A stretch of 64,000 bases of DNA. Source: Chitinophagales bacterium. Its GTDB lineage: Bacteria > Bacteroidota > Bacteroidia > Chitinophagales > UBA2359. Shown one piece after another: positions 53,519-63,923 of this stretch. Position 1 is the stretch's first letter. Every line of letters starts with the position of its first letter. Below the pieces are notes generated by a model. The model saw nothing but the letters and a program-made list of their open reading frames with translations. It was not told the DNA's origin and made no database searches. The position numbers and the translations under genes were made by a program. The DNA is taken from positions 1,426,001 to 1,490,000 of the forward strand of contig JAWKLZ010000001.1 in assembly GCA_041392475.1 (NCBI GenBank), written 5' to 3'.

Positions 53519-55327
53519 CTACCCTTGATTGTACAACAAATTGTAATACATTCCTTCTTCCATTCCAGCCAAAACATCGTGAGAACCCTTCTCCACAATT
53601 TCACCTCCCTCCAATACATAAATACAATCCACCTCTCTGATGGTAGAAAGACGGTGGGCAATGATGATAGTCGTGCGGTTTTTCATCAGTTCGTTTAGGG
53701 CTGACTGTACCAAATTTTCGGATTCGGAATCCAAAGAACTTGTGGCTTCATCCAAAATCAAAATAGAAGGGTTCTTCAAAATAGCTCTAGCAATGGCGAT
53801 TCTTTGTCGCTGACCACCAGAGAGTTTCACCCCTCTTTCTCCCACCAATGTATCAAAAGTTTCGGGGAAAGTTTCGATAAATTCGAGCGCATTGGCTTTT
53901 TTTGCAGCCTCATAAATCGCTTCTTCATTTGCAGCAGGATTACCATACGCAATGTTGTCCCGAATCGTTCCTCCAAACAACATCACCTCTTGTGGTACCA
54001 TACCAATATTTTCTCTATAACTGCTTATGTCGTAATCTTCTACATTTTTTCCATCTACCAAAATTCGTCCACTATCTACTGCATAAAAACGAAGCAACAA
54101 CTGAATAATGGTGGATTTTCCTGCGCCACTGTGTCCCACTAAAGCAATCTTTGAACCCTGTGGAATGTGTAGCGAAATGTTCTTGAGAACTCGGATGTCT
54201 TTTCGGGTAGGGTAATGAAATTTCACATTTTCAAAATCAATATCACCATTGATTTTTTGTTTCGGTGAAGTCGTCAAACCTGTTTTAGGAGTGCGAACCT
54301 TAACCTCTGATTCTTCCTTCAAAAGATCCGAAATGCGTTCGGATGAACCAATAGACTTTTGGATATTGCCGTACAAATCACCCATACCGCCCATAGCACC
54401 ACCAATGAAAAAAGTGTAAAGTACAAACCGCACCAGCTCACCAATTGTCATAGCACCTGCTTCAACCAATAAAGCTCCTTGCCAAAGTACAATGATAATT
54501 CCTCCAAAAACAGCTGAAATCAAAAAGGAGACAAACGCTCCTCGATACCTTGCGGCCTTCAATGCCAAATCCACCACTTTGTCCATAGACCTATTGTAGC
54601 GAATCTGCTCAAACCATTCATTTGTAAAGGCTTTGACCACACTGATTGCCTGCAAAGATTCTTCAACAATCACATTCGATTCTGCCAAAGCATCTTGTGT
54701 CTGACGAGAAAGCTTGCGAATATACCCCCCAAAAACCATTGCAGCGATGATAGCAATGGGAAAAGTAGACAACATCCACAAGGTCAGCTTGATAGATGTC
54801 ATAGCGATGATACCAATACCAATGATAAGGGTAGCAATTTGCCGCAAAAATTCAGCAAGATAAATGGATAGCGTGTTTTGAAGTTGGGTCACATCTGCGG
54901 TCATTCTACTGGACAACTCCCCTACTCTTCGGTTTTCAAAAAAGGGGATATTTAGTGATATGAGCTTGGCATACAAGTCTCTGCGAATATCTGCCATCGC
55001 TTTTTCACTAACGATAGAAAACAAAACTATTCGTAAATAAGAGAAAATGCCCTGCAATATCAAAATAACCAAAAGTCCCAAAGCAATTTGATTGATACTC
55101 CAACTGACGGCACCCTCTTCTCCCAAAGAAGCATCCGCCAACAAACTGGCTATATAAGGAAATGCAAGCGATGTAGCAGTTGACAAAACCAAGAAAATCA
55201 AGCCAATGATAAATACTATTTTATAGGGAAGTGTGTAGCGAAAAATACCCAGTAAATGTTTGAAACCTTCTTTATTGAGGCTTTTTTTGGGTAAATCTTC
55301 GGTCACTTTGTTTCGTCCACGACTCAT
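53519..55327 (-). CDS. MsbA-like ABC exporter (fused permease and ATPase)
   Basis: 602 residues. Six membrane helices lie in the first ~330 residues. The ATPase domain has GHSGAGKST (Walker A), a Q-loop (GMVPQEVMLF), LSGGQRQRIAIARA (signature), ILDEATSSLD (Walker B) and IIIAHRLST (switch His). A half-transporter that works as a homodimer in the inner membrane. Lipid or lipid-A flipping or drug export are the usual jobs; the substrate is unknown. Confidence 0.9.
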   Translation of the reverse strand: MSRGRNKVTEDLPKKSLNKEGFKHLLGIFRYTLPYKIVFIIGLIFLVLSTATSLAFPYIASLLADASLGEEGAVSWSINQIALGLLVILILQGIFSYLRIVLFSIVSEKAMADIRRDLYAKLISLNIPFFENRRVGELSSRMTADVTQLQNTLSIYLAEFLRQIATLIIGIGIIAMTSIKLTLWMLSTFPIAIIAAMVFGGYIRKLSRQTQDALAESNVIVEESLQAISVVKAFTNEWFEQIRYNRSMDKVVDLALKAARYRGAFVSFLISAVFGGIIIVLWQGALLVEAGAMTIGELVRFVLYTFFIGGAMGGMGDLYGNIQKSIGSSERISDLLKEESEVKVRTPKTGLTTSPKQKINGDIDFENVKFHYPTRKDIRVLKNISLHIPQGSKIALVGHSGAGKSTIIQLLLRFYAVDSGRILVDGKNVEDYDISSYRENIGMVPQEVMLFGGTIRDNIAYGNPAANEEAIYEAAKKANALEFIETFPETFDTLVGERGVKLSGGQRQRIAIARAILKNPSILILDEATSSLDSESENLVQSALNELMKNRTTIIIAHRLSTIREVDCIYVLEGGEIVEKGSHDVLAGMEEGMYYNLLYNQG

Positions 55328-55811
55328 ATAGAGGTAATTTGAAATAAAATGAAACAGCTAACTAGCTTTATAAAACTGCAAAAGTAATTCAAATTTGACT
55401 CTTAAACAGTTCAGCACTTACATTGTTTTTTAAAATATTACACCTTCAAAGACCTGCAAAAATCATTTATATGATTCAATAAACTGAAATACAACTCCCA
55501 ACAAAGCCAAGAGACCTTCTCCTAATCAGTACACTCTAACAGAAATAGTTTAGCATAGCTGCAGCACTAATTGTAGAAATACCCCCAAATAGATTCCCTA
55601 AAAGAGGCGTAGCCTCAACGCCACAGACAATCAACTATTTAGTTGTGCCAAAGCTACGCTCTTAATAACTTCAATTCTATCTATTGTTCTAACAAGTAGG
55701 CTCTGAGCTACACCCTTTTGGCGTGTCAAAAAACTTTATTTATAAGGTAATCAGCCATAACTTTGATAGTTTATCAACAAAACTTTACGATTTGCTCACA
55801 TAATCAACAAA
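55328..55811. other. Intergenic region with second dispersed repeat
   Basis: No gene is seen. The stretch upstream of the ABC exporter contains copy B of the dispersed repeat at 55551-55735. The rest is A/T-rich without clear structure. Confidence 0.5.
55551..55735 (+). repeat. Dispersed intergenic repeat, copy B
   Basis: Pairs with 10119-10295 in the same orientation. The core from 55606 matches copy A at 53 of 61 positions by eye. It keeps the GGCGTAGC / GCTACGCT inverted motif and the ATTTAGTTGTGCC block. No 16-bp flanking direct repeat like the one around copy A is seen. Confidence 0.7.
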
Positions 55812-56864
55812 TCATTCTAATAACACGAAATATCCTGTTTTCAATTGTTCAAACTCTTGATGTACAAACCGATGTTGAATAACATAAGTATAAGTTCCGA
55901 TATCTATCGTTTCACCCACTAACAATCCATTCCAACTTTCTTTTGGATCAAAAGACTGAAAAACCCTTTCACCCCAACGGTTGAAGATTTGCAGCTGATA
56001 ATCCAATATATCGCAAGCAGAAACAGGCTCAAAAACATCGTTAATTCCATCTCCATTGGGAGAAAATGCATTGGGTACAACAACAGTACATTGACATTGA
56101 TAATCGTATTCGGCAATTGTGATCGTATCTTGTAGTATGCAAGTGCTATCAACGACTTCAATCCAATATGTGCCAGCTTCGTGAACGATTAATTCTGTGG
56201 AAGTAGAAGCATCACTCCAAAGATAACTTTCAAACCCTTCCTCAATCTGCAATAAAAAATTGTCGGCGTAACACAAAATGGTATCATTTCCTAAGTTGAT
56301 ATCTGGGCAATTCAAAGTGAAATCATCCAAAAAAACCCATGTTTCATCACCAGAAAATAGACCAATTGTTATATAATTAGTAATAAAATCAGGTTCAAAT
56401 TGAATGGAATATTCCTGCCAAATCGTATCCAAAATGGGAGTTGTAAAAATCTTCTCTCCAAAGTCACCTTCGTCATTGGATAAGCCTATTCGCACACTGC
56501 TACTCTCATTAAAAATATCTTGACCCAATCTACTAAAAAAATTAATTTTATATTGTTTGCTTGGAAACAAAGGTTTGGTGAGCGACATCGACATCTCATC
56601 TGAAAAATTCCTACTATAAAGTGCAACAAAGTAACGTCCATCTACTGCATAGTCAAATCCACAGGAATCGGTTAATAAGTCAATTTCGCTCTGTCCTCCG
56701 AAAGCGAAAATATCTTGAACATGAAGATTAAATTGTCCATTGGGAAGATTTATACCACATTCCAAATCGTGCTTTTCAAAACTACCGTTCAAAAACTGTT
56801 GTCCAGAAAGTGAAGGACTGTAGATATACAATATGAACGAGATACTGAAGAAAAACTTTGCCAT
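55812..56864 (-). CDS. Secreted protein with Ig-like unit and T9SS type B (gliding-type) C-terminus
   Basis: 350 residues with a signal peptide (FFFSISFILYIYSPSLSGQ). Residues ~25-190 are β-rich and resemble a carbohydrate-binding or jelly-roll domain (FLNGSFE...WVFLDDFTL). Residues ~192-250 form one Ig-like unit (ILCYADNFLLQIEEGFESYLWSDAST ... AGTYWIEVVDS), the same fold as the repeats at 313-4730. The C-terminus VPNAFSPNGDGINDVFEPV ... IFNRWGERVFQS is the gliding-motility type B sorting domain. Surface-attached product; function unknown. Confidence 0.82.
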   Translation of the reverse strand: MAKFFFSISFILYIYSPSLSGQQFLNGSFEKHDLECGINLPNGQFNLHVQDIFAFGGQSEIDLLTDSCGFDYAVDGRYFVALYSRNFSDEMSMSLTKPLFPSKQYKINFFSRLGQDIFNESSSVRIGLSNDEGDFGEKIFTTPILDTIWQEYSIQFEPDFITNYITIGLFSGDETWVFLDDFTLNCPDINLGNDTILCYADNFLLQIEEGFESYLWSDASTSTELIVHEAGTYWIEVVDSTCILQDTITIAEYDYQCQCTVVVPNAFSPNGDGINDVFEPVSACDILDYQLQIFNRWGERVFQSFDPKESWNGLLVGETIDIGTYTYVIQHRFVHQEFEQLKTGYFVLLE

Positions 56865-56984
56865 ATTCCATTTTTGATTTTACATTGCAGCCTATCCACA
56901 AACAGATACTATAAGTTTACAACTGAAAATAGTACCTGTTTGTGCATCATTTCATTATTTTTTTTAAAAAAATTTTTCAAAAAA

Positions 56985-57395
56985 ATGATTCAACAAACTG
57001 AAATCCAACTCCCTACTTTTCGTAGAGGTTTTCACCTCATTACCCATCACATTGTGAATCAATTGAATGATTTACCTGCAATGGGTTTGCTCCATGTTTT
57101 CATCAAACACACTTCGGCAGGTATTTGCATCAATGAAGGGGCAGACCCCGGTGTATTGACCGACTTTGAAACGGTGTTCAATCGCTTAGTACCCGAAAAC
57201 GACCCTGCTTATGTACATACACTTGAAGGGCCTGATGATATGCCTGCTCACATCAAGGCGGTAATGTCGGGTAGCTCGGTGACAATTCCGATTACAAACC
57301 ACCGTTTGAATTTGGGAACTTGGCAAGCGGTTTATTTGTGTGAGTTTAGGAACCGTGGAGGTGGGCGGAAGTTGGTATTGACGGTTTGGAGTTAA
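56985..57395 (+). CDS. yjbQ: YjbQ/UPF0047 family protein
   Basis: 136 residues from ATG 56985. The longer frame from 56874 has an implausible N-terminus. GLLHVFIKHTSAGICINEGADPGVLTDFE and GPDDMPAHIKAVMSGSSVTIPI are the family core, with conserved His and Asp. Members show thiamine-phosphate synthase side activity, but the physiological role is unsettled. Length is normal. Confidence 0.9.
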   Translation: MIQQTEIQLPTFRRGFHLITHHIVNQLNDLPAMGLLHVFIKHTSAGICINEGADPGVLTDFETVFNRLVPENDPAYVHTLEGPDDMPAHIKAVMSGSSVTIPITNHRLNLGTWQAVYLCEFRNRGGGRKLVLTVWS

Positions 57396-57400
57396 AACTG

Positions 57401-57438
57401 ACAGAATACAAAAGTTTCAAAAACTTTTTGTATTCTGT
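57401..57438. terminator. Hairpin between convergent genes
   Basis: ACAGAATACAAAAGTTT (57401-57417) pairs with its near-complement at 57421-57438, with one bulge in the A-run. It lies between yjbQ and the convergent macro-domain gene and may serve both. Confidence 0.65.
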
Positions 57439-57446
57439 GAAAAACA

Positions 57447-57974
57447 TTAAGTAAAAATCACGCTCATCCTATGCAATTGTTCTTGATAAATTGCATAGTT
57501 TTCTTCGTCAAAACACACAAAAACCACCTTGCCCAATTTTGAAGAATCTGTATTTGACACTGTTTCTATTGCAATCTTGGCTGCCTTCTCCTTCGGAAAT
57601 TTGTAAATCCCTGTACTAATGTTCGGAAAGGCAATAGATTCAAAACCATGTTCTTCGGCAAGTGCTATTGAGTTTAGATAGCAGTTCTTCAATTTGTTTT
57701 CTTCTTCCGATTTGCCCTCATTCCATTTAGGGTCGACTGTGTGAATCACTTTTTTTGCCTTCAATTTGCCTGCCGTAGTCATTACCGCTTCTCCCACTTT
57801 GCAACCTCCTTGTCGATTCCGAATCAACCTACATTCATCCAAAATTTCTTTTCCACCCGCTCTGTGAATCGCTCCATCTACACCACCACCACCTAACAGC
57901 GAAGTGTTTGCAGCATTGACAATGACATCTACTTCAAATTTGGTGATGTCTCCTTTGGTTAGTTCGATTTTCAT
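57447..57974 (-). CDS. Macro-domain protein (O-acetyl-ADP-ribose deacetylase type)
   Basis: 175 residues. [34 protein letters not shown] is the ADP-ribose-binding motif, with the Asn and the glycine-rich loop. [17 protein letters not shown] closes the pocket. It is of the MacroD/YmdB type, which removes ADP-ribose from proteins or deacetylates O-acetyl-ADP-ribose. It follows two same-strand genes with small gaps and may be the last gene of an operon. Confidence 0.92.
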   Translation of the reverse strand: MKIELTKGDITKFEVDVIVNAANTSLLGGGGVDGAIHRAGGKEILDECRLIRNRQGGCKVGEAVMTTAGKLKAKKVIHTVDPKWNEGKSEEENKLKNCYLNSIALAEEHGFESIAFPNISTGIYKFPKEKAAKIAIETVSNTDSSKLGKVVFVCFDEENYAIYQEQLHRMSVIFT

Positions 57975-58020
57975 TTTTATCTATTGAGTTTTCCAAAAAA
58001 GGTATCCTAAAAACATACAA

Positions 58021-58224
58021 TTATTCTGATAGCCATAGCTTCTCTTTTGCAATTTTCTTGCAGTAATAGCACCCACTTGTCTTATTATCAATGTTGTACC
58101 AAACATGTTCCGCATTTGCCAACTCGCAGTTTTCTCCTTTATCACCTATTCCAATATTGATGAGAAACCAAGGCAGTCTTTGTCGCCACCACCACCTTAA
58201 ATAGTAAGGATGTCTTTTTTTCAT
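58021..58224 (-). CDS. Small conserved aromatic/Cys protein, unknown function
   Basis: 67 residues from ATG 58224, which avoids overlap with the previous gene. HPYYLRWWWRQRLPWFLINIGIGDKGENCELANAEHVWYNIDNKTSGCYYCKK resembles a small family I have seen in diverse bacteria. One Cys plus a CxxC may bind metal. It lies 28 bp after the SDR-fusion stop and 46 bp before the macro-domain start, so co-transcription is likely. Confidence 0.7.
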   Translation of the reverse strand: MKKRHPYYLRWWWRQRLPWFLINIGIGDKGENCELANAEHVWYNIDNKTSGCYYCKKIAKEKLWLSE

Positions 58225-58252
58225 TTTTATTCCGATTTTAATTTCCCTCTCC

Positions 58253-59812
58253 CTACCAATCAATCGGCCGATAATCCTTCAAAAACTTCCCGCACCAATG
58301 TTTCCCCGTATTGATGCCATCAAACAGAGGATCCATCACCCTTGCAGCCCCGTCCACGATGTCCAAAGGAGGTTGAAAATCATGTACTTTTTGTTTGTAT
58401 TTTGCCAACTCAGCAGGGTCTTCATCCGTTACCCAACCTGTATCAACAGCGTTCATAAAGATGCCGTATTTCGCCAAATCTGATGCTGCGGTGTGCGTCA
58501 TCATATTGAGAGCAGCCTTTGCCATGTTGGTGTGCGGATGTCGGGCAGCCTTGTGAAAGCGGTAAAATTTGCCCTCCATTGCAGTGACATTGATGATGTG
58601 TTTCATACCCGTATTCTCTTTTTTCATCAAGTTTGAAAAGCGGTTGCACAGCACAAAAGGAGCAACCGAATTGACCAATTGCACCTCCAACATCTCATTG
58701 GTGCTGACCTCTCCCAGCTTCAAACGCCAACTGTTTGTTTTCCGCAAATCCACTTGTTGCAGGTCGGAATCCAATTCGCCTACAGGAAAAACTTCTTTCG
58801 TTGGCAGTGTATCATCAATGCTGTATGGGATTTGCGACAATTTTGCAGAAGCACTCAAACCAATACCGAGCTGCTTACCATGCCAAGTGACAGGTAAATT
58901 TTTGTTTTCTCCCTCCGCAAAACCCATACTCAATGTCCTCAATTCTTGCAAACAAGCATCATGATCCGTCAAAAGCATCTGTGCGTAGCGGGGTAGTTCT
59001 GTAATAGATTTTTCTTCATTGGGCATCAAGTGTTCGTAAAAACCAGAAGGTCGCCTAACCGTCTGAGCAGCATTGTTGATGAGTACATCTAAGCGGTCGT
59101 ATTGCTGTTCGATAAAATTGCAGAAAATTTCTACACTTGGTATGTGCCGCAAATCCAAACCATGAATTTTCAGCCGATGTCCCCACATTTCAAAATCGGG
59201 TTCTTTGGAATAACGCAAAGCAGAATCTACTGGAAATCTTGTTGTTGCAATCACCGTAGCTCCTGCTTTCAACATCATAAGCGTAATGTGGTAGCCAATT
59301 TTGAGGCGAGAACCTGTCACCAAAGCCACTTGCCCTCTCATATCCGCCGTTTGGTAGCGTTTGGCATAGTTGAAATCGCCACAGTCTTTGCACATCGAAT
59401 CGTAGAAATGATGTAGTTTGTTATATCCCACTTTGCAGACATAGCAATTTCGGGGAGTGCTGAGTTCAGGCGCATCTTCGGCTTCACTCCCTGTCAGCGC
59501 AATCATTTTTGGAGCAACAAAAATAGCCGCTTCTCTTGCACTTCTAATACCCGTTTCTTTGCGGGCATGTTTGTCTTTTTCGATTTGTTTCCGCTTTTCT
59601 GCCTTTTTTGCATCTTTCTTCCGCTTTTCAAATTCCTTTTTACTGGGTCTTGAAAGCCTACCTGCTGCTTTCATCAAGGACTCTCTCATCTCCTTGGGTA
59701 GTTCAAAAACCTGATGGCTATTCTTATTCAATGCCTGCAACACTGCAATACATTCTGCAATCTGTTCTGTGGTCAAATCTTTAGACTTGTCTTCTTCTTT
59801 GTCTGTGGTCAT
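58253..59812 (-). CDS. Zinc-ribbon/SDR fusion protein with altered catalytic site
   Basis: 519 residues. Residues ~55-85 are Lys/Glu-rich coiled coil ([29 protein letters not shown]). Residues ~122-145 have [23 protein letters not shown], a four-Cys zinc-binding unit. From ~155 there is an SDR Rossmann domain ([20 protein letters not shown]). The place of the usual Ser and YxxxK is taken by INVTAMEG and HTNMAK, so the catalytic Tyr and Ser are replaced while Lys stays. Similar proteins occur in other bacteria and plants as I recall. Reaction unknown; it may bind NAD(P) without standard SDR chemistry. Confidence 0.78.
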   Translation of the reverse strand: MTTDKEEDKSKDLTTEQIAECIAVLQALNKNSHQVFELPKEMRESLMKAAGRLSRPSKKEFEKRKKDAKKAEKRKQIEKDKHARKETGIRSAREAAIFVAPKMIALTGSEAEDAPELSTPRNCYVCKVGYNKLHHFYDSMCKDCGDFNYAKRYQTADMRGQVALVTGSRLKIGYHITLMMLKAGATVIATTRFPVDSALRYSKEPDFEMWGHRLKIHGLDLRHIPSVEIFCNFIEQQYDRLDVLINNAAQTVRRPSGFYEHLMPNEEKSITELPRYAQMLLTDHDACLQELRTLSMGFAEGENKNLPVTWHGKQLGIGLSASAKLSQIPYSIDDTLPTKEVFPVGELDSDLQQVDLRKTNSWRLKLGEVSTNEMLEVQLVNSVAPFVLCNRFSNLMKKENTGMKHIINVTAMEGKFYRFHKAARHPHTNMAKAALNMMTHTAASDLAKYGIFMNAVDTGWVTDEDPAELAKYKQKVHDFQPPLDIVDGAARVMDPLFDGINTGKHWCGKFLKDYRPIDW

Positions 59813-59932
59813 ACTTCAATATGTGCTTTAGAAAGCACAAAAATAGAAAGATGTAGCATCAAAGCAAAACTGATAATTAATAGTTTTGAAAACTAATCAC
59901 CAGTCACTAATTTACTAATCACTGTACATTGC

Positions 59933-62434
59933 TTACCGCACCACCATTTTTGTCACCACAAATTCACCAGCTACTTCCATCTGCAAAAAATAAATGCCGT
60001 CCGTCCATTCCGCTACCTCCAAAGTAAGTTCATTCAATCCACTTTGAACCAATCTATTTGCCTCATACACCGACTGTCCATGAATGTTCACGACTTTCCA
60101 TTGAAGCAATCCATCCGTAGGCACTTGCAAAAGAATATTCACCAATTTTTCGGCAGGAACAGGATACAAACTTTCCAGTACCAAACCCCGTTCTCCTCTC
60201 TGCAAACCAATGGTTGCCAAAGTTTCAGACAAACCATTCAGATCCGTTTGACTCAATTGGTAATATACCAATCCATTTGGAGCCGTTCTATCCATATAGG
60301 CGTAGGTTTGAACCGTTTGATTATCCCCTAAACTATTTACAACAGCCACATTTTCAAAATATTTCCCATCCATCGAGCGAGCAATATTGAAGTGGGAATT
60401 GTTCGACTCGCTTGCCGTTACCCATTGCAGCAAATTCCCATCCGTTTTCACTTCCCCTTCAAATTGCAGCAATTCTACAGGATTTTTGGCACATTCAAAA
60501 GGATTACCACTCAGCAAAACTGCTCCACAATCGTCAGCAATCGTGAATTCATATTCATTCATACCCGACTCAGGAAATACGGCTGTAAACACTTCATTGA
60601 AGCCGAACGTTCCTTGAAAATCTCCCGACACACTGTAAGTCAAACTATTGTTGTAGGCAGGATAACCGCCCATCAATTGCACGCTCACATAATAATCGCC
60701 TGTATTCAAATCGCAAAATTCGTCAACCAAATAAGAAATTGGAGCAAGAAACACCACAGGCGTTCCCTCTGCCAAAACCGTACAAGCATCTTCAAAATTG
60801 GGCAATCCCGCCATACTTCCTTCTGGCCCTACAATTGGAGAGAGGTAATACACTGTATTCGGAATGATAGCTGGGTTGTCTTCCAAAGAAAAACTACCAT
60901 TCGTATTTTGAGCCACGACTGAACCCAATACATCGTTCGGATTTGTGTGCAAAACATAGCCGCCTACATCGCCATTGGTCAAACCAAAACCGTTGTGTGT
61001 CACTGCAATGGCATCACCATCACAAATAACTTCCAAACTGCCAGAAACATCCCCTGGGTCAGAGGTATCTACCACAAACACTGTCACTTCCGCCGTATCT
61101 TGACAGTCTTGCCCCGATGTCACTGTAAGCGTATAAGTAGTTGTTTCGGTCGGAGAAGCCATTGGATTGGCAATGTTGGGGTTGCTCAATCCTGTGTTGG
61201 GTGTCCACAAATAACTTTCCCCTCCACTACCTTGCAGTTCTACCGAACCTTGCGAACAAGTGGTCATATCAGTTCCCGCATCTGCAATGGCCGTCACTGG
61301 ATATACAGTGATTGTATCCGTGTCTTCACAACCCGTCGAGAAATCGGTGGCAATCAATACATAGGTAACAGGTTCTGTAACGGACAAAATGGTTGGATTC
61401 AAAAGGTTGGGATTGTCCAAACCTGTGAAAGGCGACCATATAAAAGTGTCAGCACCAAAAATGGTGGATTCCAATTGGAAACTTTCACCCGCACAAACAG
61501 TTGCTTCGCCTACTATATCTACCGTAATATCCGCCAATACGATGTCACATTCTGCCACATTAAACTGAAAATCACGAATATTTTGACTCAATAACACACC
61601 GTCTCTGTACTCCGAAACACAAATACCTACTACATACTGCCCTGTTGCATCTGGAAATGCCCGCAATTCGCCAGTCATAGGATCAATCGTTATTTGAGGT
61701 GTTCCTCCTAATTGATTGGTTTCGGAATAAGGTGCTCGCCAAACGATTGGGTCATAAGGCGGCGGCGGAACGAAGGCAGGCAAAGGATCATTTGGATTCG
61801 CCCCTTGAAAAGGTGTACACAGTGAATAGACCAATTCATCACCATCTTCGTCAGTAGCAGAGTGGTCAAACACCAAAGGGCTGTTGGCGCAAATCAAAAT
61901 AGGGGGGAAATTATTGAATCTCGGGGAACTATTCGTACAAGGATCAGTTCCAGTCAAATCTGCTTCTGGTACTGCAATCACATAGGTATTCCCTTGATCT
62001 GAAGGAATGGAAAGGTTTACAATCGTTTCGTTTCTACAACAACGTTGATAAACAATATAGTATCCTCCTGCAAGTGGGGGTAAAGCAACCGTAGTTTGAT
62101 ATAACCCTCGTTCAACACAAACATCGGGAACGTTCTCCAAACAAAGTCCACCAGTATTGAGCGGAACATTGGTGATTTGAGGACTAAAAATATTCAAATC
62201 TTGTCGTTGATTGCCATTCGTATCAAAAACAACTACACGAGCTGGATCGTCAAAATCGGCACAATTGATACAGTTGCAGTCCCGAAAAATCTCCAAACTG
62301 ATTTGATAGTTGTCATCGCCCAAACAAGTATAGGACAACTCTCCTCCAATAAGGTGGCGTGCTTCTACGACATTGAAAGCACTAAAGAGCATAAAAAACA
62401 GAAAGAAAATGTTTAAGTAATTGAATGGCTTCAT
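59933..62434 (-). CDS. Secreted surface protein with PKD/Ig-like domains and T9SS tail
   Basis: 833 residues with a signal peptide ending VEA. The N-terminal domain RHLIGGELSYTCLGDDNYQISLEIFRDC is common in large Bacteroidota surface proteins. DEDGDELVYSLC and QYVVGICVSEYRDG are PKD/cadherin-like. Two Ig-like units follow (CAGESFQLESTIFGADTFIWSP ...; CSQGSVELQGSGGESYLWTPNTGLSNPNI ...). The C-terminus (ESLYPVPAEKLVNILLQV ... DGIYFLQMEVAG) is a type A sorting domain. Probable adhesin or cell-surface structural protein. Confidence 0.8.
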   Translation of the reverse strand: MKPFNYLNIFFLFFMLFSAFNVVEARHLIGGELSYTCLGDDNYQISLEIFRDCNCINCADFDDPARVVVFDTNGNQRQDLNIFSPQITNVPLNTGGLCLENVPDVCVERGLYQTTVALPPLAGGYYIVYQRCCRNETIVNLSIPSDQGNTYVIAVPEADLTGTDPCTNSSPRFNNFPPILICANSPLVFDHSATDEDGDELVYSLCTPFQGANPNDPLPAFVPPPPYDPIVWRAPYSETNQLGGTPQITIDPMTGELRAFPDATGQYVVGICVSEYRDGVLLSQNIRDFQFNVAECDIVLADITVDIVGEATVCAGESFQLESTIFGADTFIWSPFTGLDNPNLLNPTILSVTEPVTYVLIATDFSTGCEDTDTITVYPVTAIADAGTDMTTCSQGSVELQGSGGESYLWTPNTGLSNPNIANPMASPTETTTYTLTVTSGQDCQDTAEVTVFVVDTSDPGDVSGSLEVICDGDAIAVTHNGFGLTNGDVGGYVLHTNPNDVLGSVVAQNTNGSFSLEDNPAIIPNTVYYLSPIVGPEGSMAGLPNFEDACTVLAEGTPVVFLAPISYLVDEFCDLNTGDYYVSVQLMGGYPAYNNSLTYSVSGDFQGTFGFNEVFTAVFPESGMNEYEFTIADDCGAVLLSGNPFECAKNPVELLQFEGEVKTDGNLLQWVTASESNNSHFNIARSMDGKYFENVAVVNSLGDNQTVQTYAYMDRTAPNGLVYYQLSQTDLNGLSETLATIGLQRGERGLVLESLYPVPAEKLVNILLQVPTDGLLQWKVVNIHGQSVYEANRLVQSGLNELTLEVAEWTDGIYFLQMEVAGEFVVTKMVVR

Positions 62435-62584
62435 ATTAATGATTTTATTTAGTAGGGCTTAAAAATACAATTTTTTGATATAATTATGGCAAGCGAGGTT
62501 AAAATTGCTTAATTATTTGGAATAGATGTCGAAATAGGGTTATTTTTATTGCAGATAGATATTTTACCGACAAAAAAACCTTCT

Positions 62585-63829
62585 ATGTTTGATTTGGACA
62601 AGTGGCAAGAGATTTTTAGCATCATCCGCAAACACAAATTACGAACAATCGCTACTGCATTTGGAGTATTTTGGGGGATTTTGATGCTCATTATCTTGTT
62701 GGGTGCAGGGCAAGGGCTGCAAAATGGGGTAATGAAAGACATGGTCTTGGATGCGACCAACAGTATTTGGTTTTTCACTGGGCAAACTTCCTTGCCTTAC
62801 AATGGAATGCAACCTGGGCGAGAATTGCAATTCACCGAAGCTGATTTGCAGGCAGTCGAAGAACACATTGAAGGAGTAGAATTTATTGCTGCTGAAAACT
62901 GGCTGGGAGGAAATTTCAATGTGGTGAGGGGCTCAAAATCTTCCTCTTTTATGGTTTTGGGAGCGGGAAAAGATTACTTCAATATCAAGGTTCATCAACA
63001 GTATTTGAAGGGAAGAAAACTCAACTTCAATGACAACTTGTCGAAGCGAAAAGTGTGTGTAATTGGTGATAGAGTATCGGAAGTGCTTTTTGAAAAAGAC
63101 GAAAATCCGATTGGTCAATACATCAACATCAAAGGGGTTTTACTGAAAGTCGTAGGATTGTTTCACGATGAAGGATGGGGAGGACGTTTTTCGGAGCGTA
63201 TTTACACACCTTTCAGTATGTTTCAGCAAACCTTCAACCCCGACAAAAGTGTACGTTTATTTGCAGTCACTACCAAAGTGGGTGTATCAGGACGGGATTT
63301 GGAGCAACGTGTTTTGACCCTTTTGAGGCAAAGACACACCGTTTCTCCTGACGATAATCAGGCATTTTGGACTCACAACCAAGAAGACAGTTTTCAGCAG
63401 ATAAATAACCTGTTTTTAGGCATCAAATCTTTTATATGGCTGGTCGGAATCGGCACTTTGATTGCGGGTATTGTGGGTATTAGCAACATTATGATCATCG
63501 TAGTAAAGGAACGAACCCGTGAGATTGGCGTTCGCAAAGCGATGGGTGCAACACCAAATTCGATAGTAGGTTTGATTTTACAAGAATCTATTTTGATTAC
63601 CTCCATTGCAGGATATATGGGTGTTTTGGTCGGGGTTGGTTTATTGGAGGGCTTGAATTACCTTTTGGAGTTGGCGGGCGAAGGTGTCCCCTATTTCTCC
63701 AACCCTCAAGTAAATTTTCCTGTCGTCATTACAGCAGTTATTTTGTTGATTATTGCAGGTACTTTGGCGGGCTTTTTCCCTGCAATGAGAGCTGCAAGAA
63801 TCAAACCTGTGGAGGCTTTGAGGGGATGA
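62585..63829 (+). CDS. MacB/FtsX-type ABC transporter permease
   Basis: About 414 residues from ATG 62585. The first membrane helix ([24 protein letters not shown]) is followed by a MacB periplasmic core domain. The C-terminal FtsX domain has three helices, with [28 protein letters not shown] between them as the coupling region. It needs a separate ATPase, not seen in the window. A paralogue begins 94 bp downstream, so the two may form a pair of permeases in one operon. Confidence 0.9.
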   Translation: MFDLDKWQEIFSIIRKHKLRTIATAFGVFWGILMLIILLGAGQGLQNGVMKDMVLDATNSIWFFTGQTSLPYNGMQPGRELQFTEADLQAVEEHIEGVEFIAAENWLGGNFNVVRGSKSSSFMVLGAGKDYFNIKVHQQYLKGRKLNFNDNLSKRKVCVIGDRVSEVLFEKDENPIGQYINIKGVLLKVVGLFHDEGWGGRFSERIYTPFSMFQQTFNPDKSVRLFAVTTKVGVSGRDLEQRVLTLLRQRHTVSPDDNQAFWTHNQEDSFQQINNLFLGIKSFIWLVGIGTLIAGIVGISNIMIIVVKERTREIGVRKAMGATPNSIVGLILQESILITSIAGYMGVLVGVGLLEGLNYLLELAGEGVPYFSNPQVNFPVVITAVILLIIAGTLAGFFPAMRAARIKPVEALRG

Positions 63830-63923
63830 TTTTTATGTTATTGAACGGAATATAAGCTTTGGAATAGAATACCTTTCAAAACACCAACACATCAGCACAC
63901 CAACACTTCAAAACAAAAAAACA

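Noticed and set aside
60947..61594. Open frame of 215 codons on the plus strand
   Set aside because: Antisense to the surface-protein gene at 59933-62434; no motif.
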